The notes: generated from the sequence alone by a model not told the origin. Shown: positions 1 through 7,999, counted from the stretch's first letter. The stretch is 35,069 bases of DNA from Thermoproteaceae archaeon (GCA_015521775.1 WANN01000014.1:1-35069), one strand, 5' to 3'. Made by a program: numbers and translations.

Positions 1-212
1 AAATACATGGCCATAATTATTATCGCCATGGCCATCAACAGAATCGCGATCCTTGGGGAGGAGCCGAACACTATAGGTATGGGGCCCAGCAGCACCACGG
101 CGCCTCCCTCGGCCCTGCCCCCAGACCTAAGCGATAGCACGACCAAAAGCAATATGCCTATGATGGCCATGGCAAGCCCCACGACCAAGAGCGCCACGTA
201 CACATCGGCCAT
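1..212 (-). CDS. DUF131-like small membrane protein (3' part cut by window edge)
   Basis: The gene starts at ATG 212-210 and runs off the left edge after 70 codons. It opens with a hydrophobic helix (about residues 5-29), then a short polar loop RSGGRAEGG, then a segment VVLLGPIPIVFGS followed by a second hydrophobic helix. The loop plus the GPIPIVFG element between two membrane segments is the layout of archaeal DUF131 (TIGR00304) proteins, whose function is unknown. It diverges from the RAM-domain gene at 306. The C-terminus is not visible, so total length cannot be judged. The family call is from the motif only. Confidence 0.6.
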   Translation of the reverse strand, partial: MADVYVALLVVGLAMAIIGILLLVVLSLRSGGRAEGGAVVLLGPIPIVFGSSPRIAILLMAMAIIIMAMY

Positions 213-272
213 ATGTAAACTCTTCCCGGAAATTATGTGTGTTTCGACGCCATGTCGGCCTGGGGATGGGCG

Positions 273-282
273 ATAAATTTAA
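273..282 (+). promoter_or_regulatory. TATA box of the RAM-domain gene
   Basis: An ATAAATTTAA stretch centred about 28 bases before ATG 306. It supports ATG 306 as a near-leaderless start rather than the upstream in-frame ATG at 237. Confidence 0.5.
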
Positions 283-305
283 TTAAGCCGGTGCCACGGC
301 CCCCA

Positions 306-551
306 ATGGTAGAGGCGTTGGTATTCATAAACGTCGAAATAGGCACAGAGAAGGAGGTCATAGAGGAGCTGGCCAGGCTGGACAGCGTGTTAGAGATATG
401 GATGGTCTACGGCCCATACGACGTGGTGGCCCACGTGACTGCAGACACTCCCGAGGCGCTGCGCACCGTGATAAGCGACCAGATTAGGAGGATAAACATG
501 GTGAGGTCCACAATGACCCTCATCATAGCAAGCTCCATCAAAAAGCAGTAA
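306..551 (+). CDS. Stand-alone Lrp/AsnC ligand-binding (RAM) domain protein
   Basis: This 81-residue protein consists only of the beta-alpha-beta-beta-alpha-beta RAM domain found at the C-terminus of Lrp/AsnC regulators. It starts ALVFINVEIGTEKEV, has the WMVYGPYDVVAHV core typical of the family near residues 36-48, and ends in the strand STMTLIIASS. There is no helix-turn-helix. Such solo RAM proteins form octamer-like rings that bind amino acids and may pair with full-length Lrp proteins; which ligand cannot be told here. The start at 306 fits the TATA box at 273-282; an in-frame ATG at 237 would add an improbable N-terminus. The 3' end overlaps the convergent membrane-protein gene by 14 bases. 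Confidence 0.82.
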   Translation: MVEALVFINVEIGTEKEVIEELARLDSVLEIWMVYGPYDVVAHVTADTPEALRTVISDQIRRINMVRSTMTLIIASSIKKQ

Positions 552-1392
552 GGAGCGCAAACAGGCCTAGTATAGAGCCGATCGCCGCCAACGCTATAGA
601 TGTGGTCCTCGCCCAATGGTCCGCCCTCAGCGAGACGTATGTGGACAGCGCTATGGACAGCCATGAAAACACGAGGAGGTGTTCCCCCATCAACAGGGTA
701 GGCGTCAGTCCAAGAAGGATTATTGCAAGCGCCATGCCAACGATCGTGGGGGCCAGCGCTATGTGCCTGGCCTGCCCCACTGCTATGAGCAGGCCCAACA
801 ACGGCAGGGAAAAATAGCCCAGGGGGAGGCCCAGCACTATTAGGGCCGGGTTAAGCGCTATGGCGATCAACACAGGGGCCCATCTCAACACTGCTGAGAG
901 GCGGCGCGGTTGCCTAGGCATGCCAAGGCTCATCTTGATCTCGCCAGCATCGTACTCTACAGCGTCTATGGGCGGCTCGAGGTCCTGCAGCTCCATAGAC
1001 GCCACCATGTCCGCCACGTCGCGCAGCAGGGCTGGCCCCACCACTTCCCTAAGCGTGCTCAGCAACAGGGCCTTCGACTCGGCGACGCACCTCCCATGGC
1101 CCTTGCCGATGCGCCTACACTTACGGTAAAGGGAAAGCAGCATCTCAGTTACGAGGTCCCTCCTTACCTCCTCCTCTAGGAGCAGTGGGGGCATCAGGAA
1201 TAGCGGGTTTGTCTCGAGGTGCTTCGCCATATCGGCAAGGATGTCGTCTACGGGCACGTAGGGCCTGCTGGACCTAATCACCATGTAGAGGTTCACAAGG
1301 GCCCTCGGAAGGTCGCAGGGATGCGCCGCTTCATAGTCCACGCCGTAGAGCTCCGCCACCTTAAACAGCCTAGCGCATGGGTCATCACCCAC
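538..1392 (-). CDS. Unknown membrane protein with soluble N-terminal half
   Basis: A 284-residue protein that I do not recognise. Residues 1-165 are soluble and largely helical, with several cysteines (C6, C26, and others near 92 and 101). Residues about 168-284 contain five to six hydrophobic segments ending in ILGLFALLTAF, so the C-terminal half is an integral membrane domain. The start is GTG 1392-1390. An AT-rich stretch at 1411-1435 lies about 24 bases upstream and can also serve the divergent M20 peptidase. The gene is convergent with the RAM-domain gene and overlaps it by 14 bases. No catalytic motif is visible, so no function is proposed. Confidence 0.65.
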   Translation of the reverse strand: MGDDPCARLFKVAELYGVDYEAAHPCDLPRALVNLYMVIRSSRPYVPVDDILADMAKHLETNPLFLMPPLLLEEEVRRDLVTEMLLSLYRKCRRIGKGHGRCVAESKALLLSTLREVVGPALLRDVADMVASMELQDLEPPIDAVEYDAGEIKMSLGMPRQPRRLSAVLRWAPVLIAIALNPALIVLGLPLGYFSLPLLGLLIAVGQARHIALAPTIVGMALAIILLGLTPTLLMGEHLLVFSWLSIALSTYVSLRADHWARTTSIALAAIGSILGLFALLTAF

Positions 1393-1410
1393 ACTGACCA
1401 GATGCGAGGA

Positions 1411-1435
1411 ATTTTAATAATTAAACAGTTAATTA
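1411..1435. promoter_or_regulatory. Shared divergent promoter region (membrane protein / M20 peptidase)
   Basis: A 25-base run of almost pure A/T. Its TATA-like core (1411-1420) lies about 24 bases from the minus-strand GTG at 1392 and about 22 bases from the plus-strand GTG at 1437, so one element may serve both directions. Confidence 0.45.
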
Positions 1436-1436
1436 G

Positions 1437-2738
1437 GTGGACGTTTTGGACCTCCTCGACACGTTGATTAGGATCAACACGGTAAATGACCCTCTAAACG
1501 GCGTGTACCCAGACAAATCATGGGTCGACTTCGTCGGCGCCTATGTAAGGTCGCTGGGGTTCTCCGTGGAGCTGTTCGAGGAGGGGCCATACGCTAGCCT
1601 CCTCGCTGTGAAGGGCAGCGGAGAGCCCATCGTCATGGCCATGGCGCATGTGGACGTAGTGCCGTACAGGGACCAGAAATGGGCCTATCCCCCCGACAGG
1701 CTGACGTTGATGGGCGGCAAGGCCTATGGGAGGGGCGCCCTCGACGACAAGGGAAACGTGGCGGCCCTACTCCACGCGGTGAGGGGGCTCCACGTGGGGA
1801 GGGGCACAGTGGTGCTTGCAATCACGAGCGACGAGGAGACTGGGGGACGGCACGGGGCGAGGCTCATACGCGACGCGTTGGCCTCACGGGGCCAGCTACC
1901 GCGCTACCTCATCAATGCAGATGGGAACTCCGAGATGATATGTATTCGCCGTAGGGCCGCTTACTCCGTGACGCTCCGCGCCCGCGAAGACGTGCGCGAC
2001 GTACGGGGCCGCGCCGTCAAGGCCAGGGCGAGGGCGCTGATGGCGGGGAGCACTAGGCACGCGGCGTACTTCGTGCCGGGCGCCCACGTGCATCCTGTCA
2101 TAGCGCTGTCGGCAAGGGCAGCCTCAGCGCTGGGCGTGTCGCAGCTAAGGGGGGCATGGGTCAAAGCCAACGTGGTCCCGGAATGGGTAGAGGCGGTCCT
2201 GGTCGAAGGAGGCAAAGGGAGGGCCGAGGTCGATTCTGGGCTGACCGATCTGCTGAGGGCCGTACTTCCCATCACGCGTATGAGCATTGGGCAGCACATG
2301 TACAGCCAGTTCGGGGCCGTGTCCACCCCCAACGTGTATACAAGGGTCGACGGGCGCCACGTGGTCATGCTGGACGTGAGGGCCATGGTGCGCGACGCTG
2401 CCCCCATCAGGGAATACGTGAGGCTGGTCATAGACGAGGGGGGCTACGATGTGGATTACGAGGTGGGGGGCGGTGGAGGCTACCTATACACGAGTCCCCA
2501 CGCGCGCATCGTGAGGGAAGCGGTAGACGCTTGTGCGCATGTCGGCGGCGTATGCAGGATAGGCGAGCTGCCCGGCGCCTCAGACTCGCGCTACTTCTCG
2601 CCTCTAGGCGTCGAGGCGATGGACTTCGGGCCGCGTGGAGGGGGACTACACGGGCCCAACGAGTACGTGGAGGTGGACAGCTTGGAGAGGGCCGCCCGCT
2701 TTTACAGGCGCCTTATGGAAACGTTATTAAGCGCGTAG
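1437..2738 (+). CDS. M20-family zinc peptidase / deacylase (ArgE/DapE-like)
   Basis: A 433-residue M20 metallohydrolase of the group that includes acetylornithine deacetylase, succinyl-diaminopimelate desuccinylase and carboxypeptidases. Visible motifs are the first metal site MAHVDVVP (H71, D73), the bridging aspartate in YGRGALDDKG (D103), the general base and ligand pair in SDEETGG (E133, E134), a later ligand region LPGASDSRYF, and the C-terminal histidine in GGGLHGPNEYV. All metal ligands appear intact. The start is GTG 1437, placed by the AT-rich promoter just upstream. The substrate is uncertain: LysK of the LysW pathway is also an M20 enzyme, but this gene lies 4 kb from the lys block and is longer than usual LysK proteins, so a general deacylase or dipeptidase is as likely. 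Confidence 0.82.
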   Translation: MDVLDLLDTLIRINTVNDPLNGVYPDKSWVDFVGAYVRSLGFSVELFEEGPYASLLAVKGSGEPIVMAMAHVDVVPYRDQKWAYPPDRLTLMGGKAYGRGALDDKGNVAALLHAVRGLHVGRGTVVLAITSDEETGGRHGARLIRDALASRGQLPRYLINADGNSEMICIRRRAAYSVTLRAREDVRDVRGRAVKARARALMAGSTRHAAYFVPGAHVHPVIALSARAASALGVSQLRGAWVKANVVPEWVEAVLVEGGKGRAEVDSGLTDLLRAVLPITRMSIGQHMYSQFGAVSTPNVYTRVDGRHVVMLDVRAMVRDAAPIREYVRLVIDEGGYDVDYEVGGGGGYLYTSPHARIVREAVDACAHVGGVCRIGELPGASDSRYFSPLGVEAMDFGPRGGGLHGPNEYVEVDSLERAARFYRRLMETLLSA

Positions 2739-2750
2739 CCGGAAAGGGGC

Positions 2751-2804
2751 GTTGATGAGAAGGGGGTTCAGTTGATCGGTGAGGAGGCTTCAGCGGAACT
2801 GAAG
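2751..2804 (+). ncRNA. Candidate C/D box sRNA (2'-O-methylation guide)
   Basis: The stretch between the convergent M20 and trpB2 genes has the four boxes of an archaeal C/D sRNA: C box UUGAUGA (2752-2758), D' UUGA (2772-2775), C' UGAGGA (2780-2785) and D CUGA (2799-2802). The C-D' and C'-D spacers are both 13 bases and the D'-C' gap is 4, the symmetric layout expected for this class. The guides would be the bases just before D' and before D. A 6-bp hairpin CTTCAG/CTGAAG (2788-2804) is a competing reading as a terminator. D' and C' each deviate by one base, and the first base of C is U rather than A/G. Confidence 0.5.
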
Positions 2805-4136
2805 CTAGATGCGCACCTTTTCCCTCACCGCCTCTATGTTCCTCCTTATCTCCTCGTCGGGATACACGTATGGCTGCAACCTGCCGGACAGGTACTCGTC
2901 GTATGCGGAGAGGTCCAGGAGGCCGTGCCCGGAGAAGTTGAAGAGTATGACCCTTTCCTCCCCTTTCTCCTTCGCCTCCAGGGCCAGGTCCACCACGGCC
3001 CTAACCGCGTGGGCCGTCTCGGGGGCAGGGACGAAGCCCTCGGTGTTAGCGAACAGTTTTGCCGCTTCAAACACGGAGACCTGGTCGTAGGCCCTAGCCT
3101 TAACAACGCCGTGTTTGACCAGTATGCTGAGCGTTGGGGCGCACCCATGATATCTGAGGCCCCCCGCATGTATCGGCGGGGGCACCATGGTGTGGCCCAA
3201 CGTGTGCATCTTGACTAGCGGCGTCAGGCCCGCCGTATCGCCGAAATCGTACATGTACGTGCCCTTTGTCAGGGTTGGGACCGCGGCGGGCTCCGCCGCG
3301 AGGAACTGGACGTCCTTTGGGGCCTTCTTGGACACCTTTTCGTAGTAGAACGGCCAGTATAGGCCGCTGAAGCTGGAGCCGCCGCCGCAGGCCCCAACAA
3401 CGTAGTCGGGGTACTCGTCGAGCCCCTTCATCTGTTCCAGGGCCTCGAGGCCGATGACCGTCTGGTGCATGAGGACATGGTTGAGGACGCTGCCAAGCAC
3501 GTACTTGGAGCCCGTAGTCACGGCGTCCTCTATGGCCTCGCTTATGGCTATGCCCAAACTGCCCGGGTGGTCTGGGTCCGACTCAAGGTATTTCCGCCCC
3601 ACCTTGGTCCTGTCGCTTGGCGACGGAGCGACGTCGGCCCCCCAGAGCTCCATGAGTATGCGCCTAAGGGGCTTCTGCTTGTAGGAGACCCTCACCATGT
3701 AAATTGTCGCCCTAACCCCGAAGAACTGTGCAGCGAACGCCACGGCGCTGCCCCACTGGCCGGCCCCGGTCTCCGTGGTCACCCTACCCACCCCCTCCTT
3801 CGAGACATAGTAGAGCTGCGCCACCGAGGTGTTGGGCTTGTGGCTTCCCGGAGGCGATGCCCCCTCGTACTTGTAGTATATCCGGGCGGGGGTCTTAAGG
3901 GCCCTCTCGAGGCGAAGGGCCCGCCTAAGGGGCGTGGGGCGCCATATGGAGTACACCTCCCGCACCTCGTCGGGTATGGGGATCCACTTGTCCTGGGAGA
4001 GCTCCTGCCTCACCAACTCCTTGGCGAAGAGCACCTCCATTTCCTCGGCCTTGACAGGGCTTCCATCCGGTTTCATATAGGGGGGGAACCCCTCGGGTAG
4101 GTCAGGCAATATGTTATACCAATATTTTGCCTCCAT
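2805..4136 (-). CDS. trpB2: Tryptophan synthase beta chain-like protein, TrpB2 type
   Basis: A 443-residue PLP enzyme of the TrpB2 class, which condenses indole and L-serine to tryptophan and can act without TrpA. The PLP lysine is K100 in GSHKPNT, the TETGAGQWG loop is at 121-129, and the phosphate-binding GGGSSF loop is at about 250-255. The long N-terminus (about 60 residues before RPTPL) and total length near 440 separate it from TrpB1 (about 390-400). No other trp gene is in the window, which fits the usual stand-alone location of trpB2. A TATA box at 4156-4164 lies about 24 bases upstream of ATG 4136, giving a leaderless transcript diverging from the SQR gene. The family has also been proposed to work as a serine deaminase or in indole salvage. 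Confidence 0.93.
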   Translation of the reverse strand: MEAKYWYNILPDLPEGFPPYMKPDGSPVKAEEMEVLFAKELVRQELSQDKWIPIPDEVREVYSIWRPTPLRRALRLERALKTPARIYYKYEGASPPGSHKPNTSVAQLYYVSKEGVGRVTTETGAGQWGSAVAFAAQFFGVRATIYMVRVSYKQKPLRRILMELWGADVAPSPSDRTKVGRKYLESDPDHPGSLGIAISEAIEDAVTTGSKYVLGSVLNHVLMHQTVIGLEALEQMKGLDEYPDYVVGACGGGSSFSGLYWPFYYEKVSKKAPKDVQFLAAEPAAVPTLTKGTYMYDFGDTAGLTPLVKMHTLGHTMVPPPIHAGGLRYHGCAPTLSILVKHGVVKARAYDQVSVFEAAKLFANTEGFVPAPETAHAVRAVVDLALEAKEKGEERVILFNFSGHGLLDLSAYDEYLSGRLQPYVYPDEEIRRNIEAVREKVRI

Positions 4137-4155
4137 AACCCCACAATTGCCGACC

Positions 4156-4164
4156 TATATAAAT
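4156..4164 (-). promoter_or_regulatory. TATA box of trpB2
   Basis: On the minus strand this reads TTTATATAG and lies about 24 bases before ATG 4136. Part of the 184-base divergent trpB2/SQR promoter region. Confidence 0.55.
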
Positions 4165-4182
4165 ACTATACAGACGCGTGGA

Positions 4183-4210
4183 GACGATCCATTTCATGGG
4201 TCCTATCGTC
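4183..4210. promoter_or_regulatory. Inverted repeat in the trpB2/SQR divergent region
   Basis: GACGAT (4183-4188) and ATCGTC (4205-4210) form a perfect 6-bp inverted repeat, with a nested CCAT/ATGG inside. It sits between the two divergent promoters, where a regulator site would be expected. A chance repeat cannot be excluded. Confidence 0.3.
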
Positions 4211-4288
4211 CAAAGCGCGGTTTCGTTGATGTATATTGTCCTTATCCCAGTTTTTCTATAATGGTATATTGTAAAAGTATATTAAGGC

Positions 4289-4299
4289 AATATTTATAA
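4289..4299 (+). promoter_or_regulatory. TATA box of the SQR-DUF1641 operon
   Basis: AATATTTATAA centred about 26 bases before ATG 4321, predicting transcription that begins at or next to the start codon. Confidence 0.55.
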
Positions 4300-4320
4300 A
4301 TCTGTCAAGAAAATAGCTAT

Positions 4321-5457
4321 ATGAAGCGTATAGTAATTGTAGGCGGGGGCATTGGGGGCATCTTCACCGCTAACAAACTCGTCACAAAGCTGGGCGATGC
4401 CGTGAAAAAGGGGGAAGTTGAAATAACCGTGTTTGAACCGAGCAGGACCGTGGTTTACCAGCCGGGCTTCCTTTACATCCCCTTCATGGAACTTCCCAGA
4501 TACATGATGTTCAAAGAGACGAGGAGGCTGCTAAATCCCCTCGTCAAGCTAATACCTGAATCTGTGGAAATTATAAGCATTAAAGATGGAAAAGTAAAGA
4601 CAGCGTCCGGAAAGGAATATAGCTATGACTATCTAGTCATATCCACGGGTTCAGAGGCTAGGACAGATGCGTTTCCCGGTTTAGGGTCCCGTTGGCACAC
4701 CTTGTGGACATATGAGGGGGCGAAACAGCTCCGAAGGGCGCTGAGCGAGTTCCGGGGCGGGACTTTAGTCCTCTCCGTGACCTCCATTCCCTATAAGTGT
4801 CCGGTGGCCCCCTACGAGTTCCTCTTCATGTTAGACGATTACCTGATGAGGAGGGGCATAAAGAGGAACGCCAAGGTGATATTCACTACGGTCGCACCTC
4901 ATATACACGCCCAGCCAAACGTCAACAGGTTCCTCGAATCCGAGATGAGTAGGAGGGGGATAGAGTACAGGACGAAGTTCGAGGTCGGAGAGATTGGGGA
5001 AGGCTACGTGGACGGCACGGAAAGGATCAAGGCGGACCTAATCGTGGCTGTGCCGCCCCATAGCGGCGCAGAGCCCGTCAAGAAGTCCGGCATAGGGGAC
5101 GGAGCGGGTTGGGTGCCGGTGGACAGGTTCACCCTACGCGTTGTGGGCGGCTCGGGGGCCGAGTATGCTCTGGGCGACGCCACGAGTCTGCCGGTCCCCA
5201 AGGCTGGCTCCGTGGCGCACTTCCAGAGCGAGGTTGTGGCGTCCCGCATAGCCGAGGAGCTCGACCTGGGCTACTCTGACACCGTGTATACGGGCAGGGT
5301 GATGTGCTTCATCCTCACGGGCCTGGAAGAGGCGACGCAGGTTTCCTGGAACTACGAGGCACCCGCGCTCTATCCCCCACCGCCAAGCAAGGTCTTTTTC
5401 AGGCTTAAGGACCTCACCAATTGCGGGATATGGGGAGTGGCACGGGCGGGGCTATGA
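4321..5457 (+). CDS. sqr: Sulfide:quinone oxidoreductase family flavoprotein
   Basis: A 378-residue FAD-dependent oxidoreductase of the SQR family, which passes electrons from sulfide to membrane quinone. The N-terminal dinucleotide motif VIVGGGIGG is at 5-13, the redox cysteine is C160 in YKCPVAPYE (a strong SQR hallmark), and a C-terminal second half of the FAD site is seen in ALGDATSLPVPKAGSVAHFQ. Candidate second redox cysteines are C329 and C368; the extra N-terminal cysteine of some SQRs near residue 125 is absent. The start at 4321 fits the TATA box at 4289-4299. The gene overlaps the DUF1641 gene by ATGA, so the two are co-translated. This suggests sulfur-based energy metabolism, but related flavoproteins with other donors cannot be excluded. 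Confidence 0.85.
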   Translation: MKRIVIVGGGIGGIFTANKLVTKLGDAVKKGEVEITVFEPSRTVVYQPGFLYIPFMELPRYMMFKETRRLLNPLVKLIPESVEIISIKDGKVKTASGKEYSYDYLVISTGSEARTDAFPGLGSRWHTLWTYEGAKQLRRALSEFRGGTLVLSVTSIPYKCPVAPYEFLFMLDDYLMRRGIKRNAKVIFTTVAPHIHAQPNVNRFLESEMSRRGIEYRTKFEVGEIGEGYVDGTERIKADLIVAVPPHSGAEPVKKSGIGDGAGWVPVDRFTLRVVGGSGAEYALGDATSLPVPKAGSVAHFQSEVVASRIAEELDLGYSDTVYTGRVMCFILTGLEEATQVSWNYEAPALYPPPPSKVFFRLKDLTNCGIWGVARAGL

Positions 5458-5900
5458 GCAGCGAGGACAAGCTGGAGAAGCTCATAGCCGCGCTTGAAAA
5501 CGAGAAGGTGCAGGACTCGCTTCTCAGGATCGTGGAGAGGCTAGACGTGGTGAGGGACCTCGTCGAGACGCTCTTCGAATTCAAGCGCAGCGGCATACTG
5601 GACGACCTGGTCAACCTGGCCGCCTCGGTGAGGTTCTTCACCGAGGGCGTCCTCAGCAAGGACTTCATAGAGAGACTGTCCAGGCTGCAGGAGGTGGCCC
5701 TAATAGCGGGCACGAACCTCTCCATGGACCCGTCCAAGGTGGACTGCATCACCTACGCACTGGCATCGGCGAACGAGGTCAGGCCGGTGGGCCTCATGGG
5801 CCTCCTCTCGGCGCTGAGGGACCCAGAGGTGCAGAGGGGTCTAGGGCTATTGGTGGCAATACTCAAACGGCTTGGAGCCTGCCCCTCAGTACAGCAGTAG
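5454..5900 (+). CDS. DUF1641 family protein, partner of SQR
   Basis: A 148-residue, mostly helical acidic protein beginning MSSEDKLEKLIAALENE. The repeated amphipathic helices and the C-terminal MGLLSALRDPEVQRGLG segment match DUF1641, a family often found beside SQR-type or NDH-2-type flavoproteins and formate dehydrogenase genes. Its ATG at 5454 overlaps the SQR stop codon (ATGA), so translational coupling is likely; a longer in-frame ORF from 5421 lies inside SQR and is not needed. No signal peptide or membrane helix is seen. A role as a membrane-recruitment or assembly factor for the SQR flavoprotein is an inference from context. Confidence 0.75.
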   Translation: MSSEDKLEKLIAALENEKVQDSLLRIVERLDVVRDLVETLFEFKRSGILDDLVNLAASVRFFTEGVLSKDFIERLSRLQEVALIAGTNLSMDPSKVDCITYALASANEVRPVGLMGLLSALRDPEVQRGLGLLVAILKRLGACPSVQQ

Positions 5901-5910
5901 GACCCAAGAA

Positions 5911-5926
5911 ACCTGGTTTTTCCAGT
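5911..5926 (+). terminator. Possible terminator after the SQR-DUF1641 operon
   Basis: Just after the DUF1641 stop the sequence reads CCTGG-TTTTT-CCAG, a short hairpin whose loop is a T5 run. T-rich tracts terminate archaeal transcription. It lies between convergent genes. The remaining bases up to 5997 show no gene. Confidence 0.35.
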
Positions 5927-5997
5927 TCGTCTCCAATGGGCCGCATACATGCGTTTTCGCGGGACCCTTCCACGTTATTCCGCTGTGCAGCCTCTGC

Positions 5998-6933
5998 TCA
6001 CAGCTCCGACGCCAATGTGATTACCAGCCTAAGGGTGTTCCTCAGGTCATCAACGTGGACCATCTCGACGGAGGAGTGGGCGTACTTGTTGGGTATGCCT
6101 ATGGCGATGGCAGGCACTCCGGCCTGCTGGAACGCGGCCGCGTCGGTGCCGCCGCCACCACCGCCCACCTGTATGGGTATGTCGTGCATACGCGCGATCT
6201 CCGCGATCCTGCTGGCCAGCTTCCTCGGGTAGGGCCCGTAATTGTCGAACACCCTGAGGACGGGGCCCCCGCCAGGCCTCACGTTGCCGGTTATGCTTGG
6301 GTTGCAGCAGGCCAGGGTGTCCACTATTATGGCTGCCCTTACGTCGGCTGACCGCGCCAACGCCTTGGCGCCCACGAGGCCCACCTCCTCCTGCACGGTC
6401 CACGCATATGCGGCGTCGGGGGCCCGCTTATAGGCCTCCATGAGTATCCAGCAGCCCACCCTGTCGTCCATGGCCCGCGACGACAGGTATTTGCCCACCT
6501 CCCTAAACGCCTTGAGGAAGGTAACTGGGCTGAAGGGCGTCACGCCCAGCTCTGCGGCCTCCTCCGGGCTTGACGCGCCCACGTCTATGTAGAGGTCCTG
6601 CTTGTCCGTTTTGGAGAAGTGGGGGGGCTCCACCCCTATGACGCCCGGTATGTCCGCCTCGCCGTGTACCACGACGTGCTGGCTTGGCAGGGCCTGGTCA
6701 GGAACGCCGCCGACCTTGCGAAACCTGACCTTTCCCTCGCTGTCGACGTGCGTCACGAGGAGACCTACCTCGTCCATATGGGCCACGAAAAGGACCTTGC
6801 CGTTGCCGGCCCTCACGTTGCCCATATCGTCTAGGAGTCCGCCGACGGACTCCCTTATGAGGCCGGCCACCCTCTCCTCGTGGCCAGACACCCCGGGCAC
6901 CTCCACGAGACGCCTCAACAGCTGTAGATCCAT
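5998..6933 (-). CDS. M42-family zinc aminopeptidase
   Basis: A 311-residue M42 peptidase (TET-aminopeptidase/endoglucanase M family). The full set of M42 metal and catalytic residues is visible: H52 and D54 in AHMDEVG, D156 in AMDDRVG, catalytic E182 with ligand E183 in QEEVG, D205 in IIVDT and H286 in KYAHSSVE. It is somewhat shorter than typical M42 enzymes (about 330-360), with a compact N-terminus. It follows lysX on the same strand by only 23 bases with no separate TATA box visible, so it is probably the last gene of the lys transcript. M42 enzymes usually release N-terminal residues from peptides; a role in releasing lysine or ornithine from LysW is a hypothesis based on position. Confidence 0.88.
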   Translation of the reverse strand: MDLQLLRRLVEVPGVSGHEERVAGLIRESVGGLLDDMGNVRAGNGKVLFVAHMDEVGLLVTHVDSEGKVRFRKVGGVPDQALPSQHVVVHGEADIPGVIGVEPPHFSKTDKQDLYIDVGASSPEEAAELGVTPFSPVTFLKAFREVGKYLSSRAMDDRVGCWILMEAYKRAPDAAYAWTVQEEVGLVGAKALARSADVRAAIIVDTLACCNPSITGNVRPGGGPVLRVFDNYGPYPRKLASRIAEIARMHDIPIQVGGGGGGTDAAAFQQAGVPAIAIGIPNKYAHSSVEMVHVDDLRNTLRLVITLASEL

Positions 6934-6956
6934 GGCCCACGGTCTGGCAGGCCAAT

Positions 6957-7778
6957 TTAACGTTTCGCGTGTCTATACGCGGCCTCAACGATCTCCCCCG
7001 CAATGTTCACGCCTGTAGAGCCCTGCACGTTCTTGAACTCGGGAACGCCGTTTATCTCGAGCACCAGGTAGCCGCGCTCGCTCTCAACAAGGTCCACCCC
7101 ACTGTATAGGGCACCCACAGCCCTGCTGGCCCTGACAGCCACCTCCTCCAGCTCCCTGGCCTCGCCCACCGGGACGGCCTTGGAGCCGCGCGCCGTGTTG
7201 GTCCTCCAGTCGCCCTCGTTGACTCGGTATATGGCGCCTACCATGCGGTCCTCCACCACTATCGCCCTGATGTCCCTGTTAGGCTTCCTGACAAATTCCT
7301 GGACTATGTAGGCCGACCTGCCTGTCAGGCGCCTATGCTTTGCAAGGGTGGCCAGATCGCCAGGCGACCTTACAAGGGACACGAATCTCCCCCACGACCC
7401 GTCCGTGGGCTTCACAATCGAGGGGAACCCCAGCTCCATGCTCCCCCTCTCCATGGCCCTCTCTGAAAGGGCCAGATAGGACCTCGGCGTGTCGACGCCG
7501 TGGCGGGCCAGGGCCACATGGGTAACGAACTTGTCGTGGGCCAGGGCCAAAGCCGTGAAACTGTTGATTGAGCCTAGGCCCCTGGCCTCGTATAGGTACG
7601 AAACCAGCAGCGCGTTGTACCTCGAGGCCACCCTGACAAAGCCCAACGCGTCCCTTGGCCCAACGTCCACTGGGTCCGACTGCACGTTGATAGGTGCTAT
7701 GTCAACGTTGCGGCGGTGGAACTCCTTTAGGAGTAGCCTCTCATCCAGCCTAACAATGTCGTAAAGAAAGTGGAGCAT
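6957..7778 (-). CDS. lysX: LysX-type ATP-grasp ligase (glutamate/aminoadipate-LysW ligase)
   Basis: A 273-residue ATP-grasp ligase that attaches the amino group of alpha-aminoadipate (LysX) or glutamate (ArgX) to the C-terminal glutamate of the carrier protein LysW. The ATP-binding lysines are K83 and K123 (IVKPTDGSWGR), with E161 in VQEF, the NTARGS loop at 194-199, and the metal-binding end D229, E241 and N243 in EINGVPEFKN. It starts 8 bases after lysW, so carrier and ligase are coupled. No second intact ligase is in the window, so one enzyme may serve both lysine and arginine here, but another could lie elsewhere in the genome. Sequence alone does not settle LysX versus ArgX. Confidence 0.9.
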   Translation of the reverse strand: MLHFLYDIVRLDERLLLKEFHRRNVDIAPINVQSDPVDVGPRDALGFVRVASRYNALLVSYLYEARGLGSINSFTALALAHDKFVTHVALARHGVDTPRSYLALSERAMERGSMELGFPSIVKPTDGSWGRFVSLVRSPGDLATLAKHRRLTGRSAYIVQEFVRKPNRDIRAIVVEDRMVGAIYRVNEGDWRTNTARGSKAVPVGEARELEEVAVRASRAVGALYSGVDLVESERGYLVLEINGVPEFKNVQGSTGVNIAGEIVEAAYRHAKR

Positions 7779-7786
7779 TTATCGGT

Positions 7787-7960
7787 TTACTCCCCATAAT
7801 CCTCTACGTCGCCCTTGAATTCCTCGAGAAGCATCTGGCCATTGTTTATGCGTACTATGTACTTGGTTCCACATGAGGGGCAGCTCACTATTTCGCCGTC
7901 CATTACGTCGGAGGGGACGTCCACGTCGGCCCCACACACAGAACACGCCAAGCTGGGCAT
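7787..7960 (-). CDS. lysW: LysW amino-group carrier protein
   Basis: A 57-codon gene starting at ATG 7960. The protein is a small acidic zinc-ribbon: CSVC at 6-9 and CPSC at 27-30 provide four zinc ligands, and the C-terminus ends EDYGE, a variant of the conserved EDWGE tail whose last glutamate gamma-carboxyl carries the substrate. The carrier protects the amino group of aminoadipate or glutamate and presents intermediates to LysX, LysZ and LysY. It has its own TATA box (7981-7990), which fits a carrier needed in excess over the enzymes. The 39-base gap to lysZ contains that promoter. The W-to-Y change in the tail is conservative. Confidence 0.93.
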   Translation of the reverse strand: MPSLACSVCGADVDVPSDVMDGEIVSCPSCGTKYIVRINNGQMLLEEFKGDVEDYGE

Positions 7961-7980
7961 GGGGGTGCGCTGGCCTATCT

Positions 7981-7990
7981 ATATAAATTT
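7981..7990 (-). promoter_or_regulatory. TATA box of lysW
   Basis: AAATTTATAT on the minus strand, about 25 bases before ATG 7960 and just downstream of lysZ. It gives lysW-lysX(-M42) an internal promoter. Confidence 0.6.
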
Positions 7991-7999
7991 TATGTTGGG

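Noticed and set aside
2788-2804. Simple terminator hairpin after the M20 gene
   Set aside because: Kept as an alternative only: no T-run follows it, and the C/D box layout explains more of the sequence.
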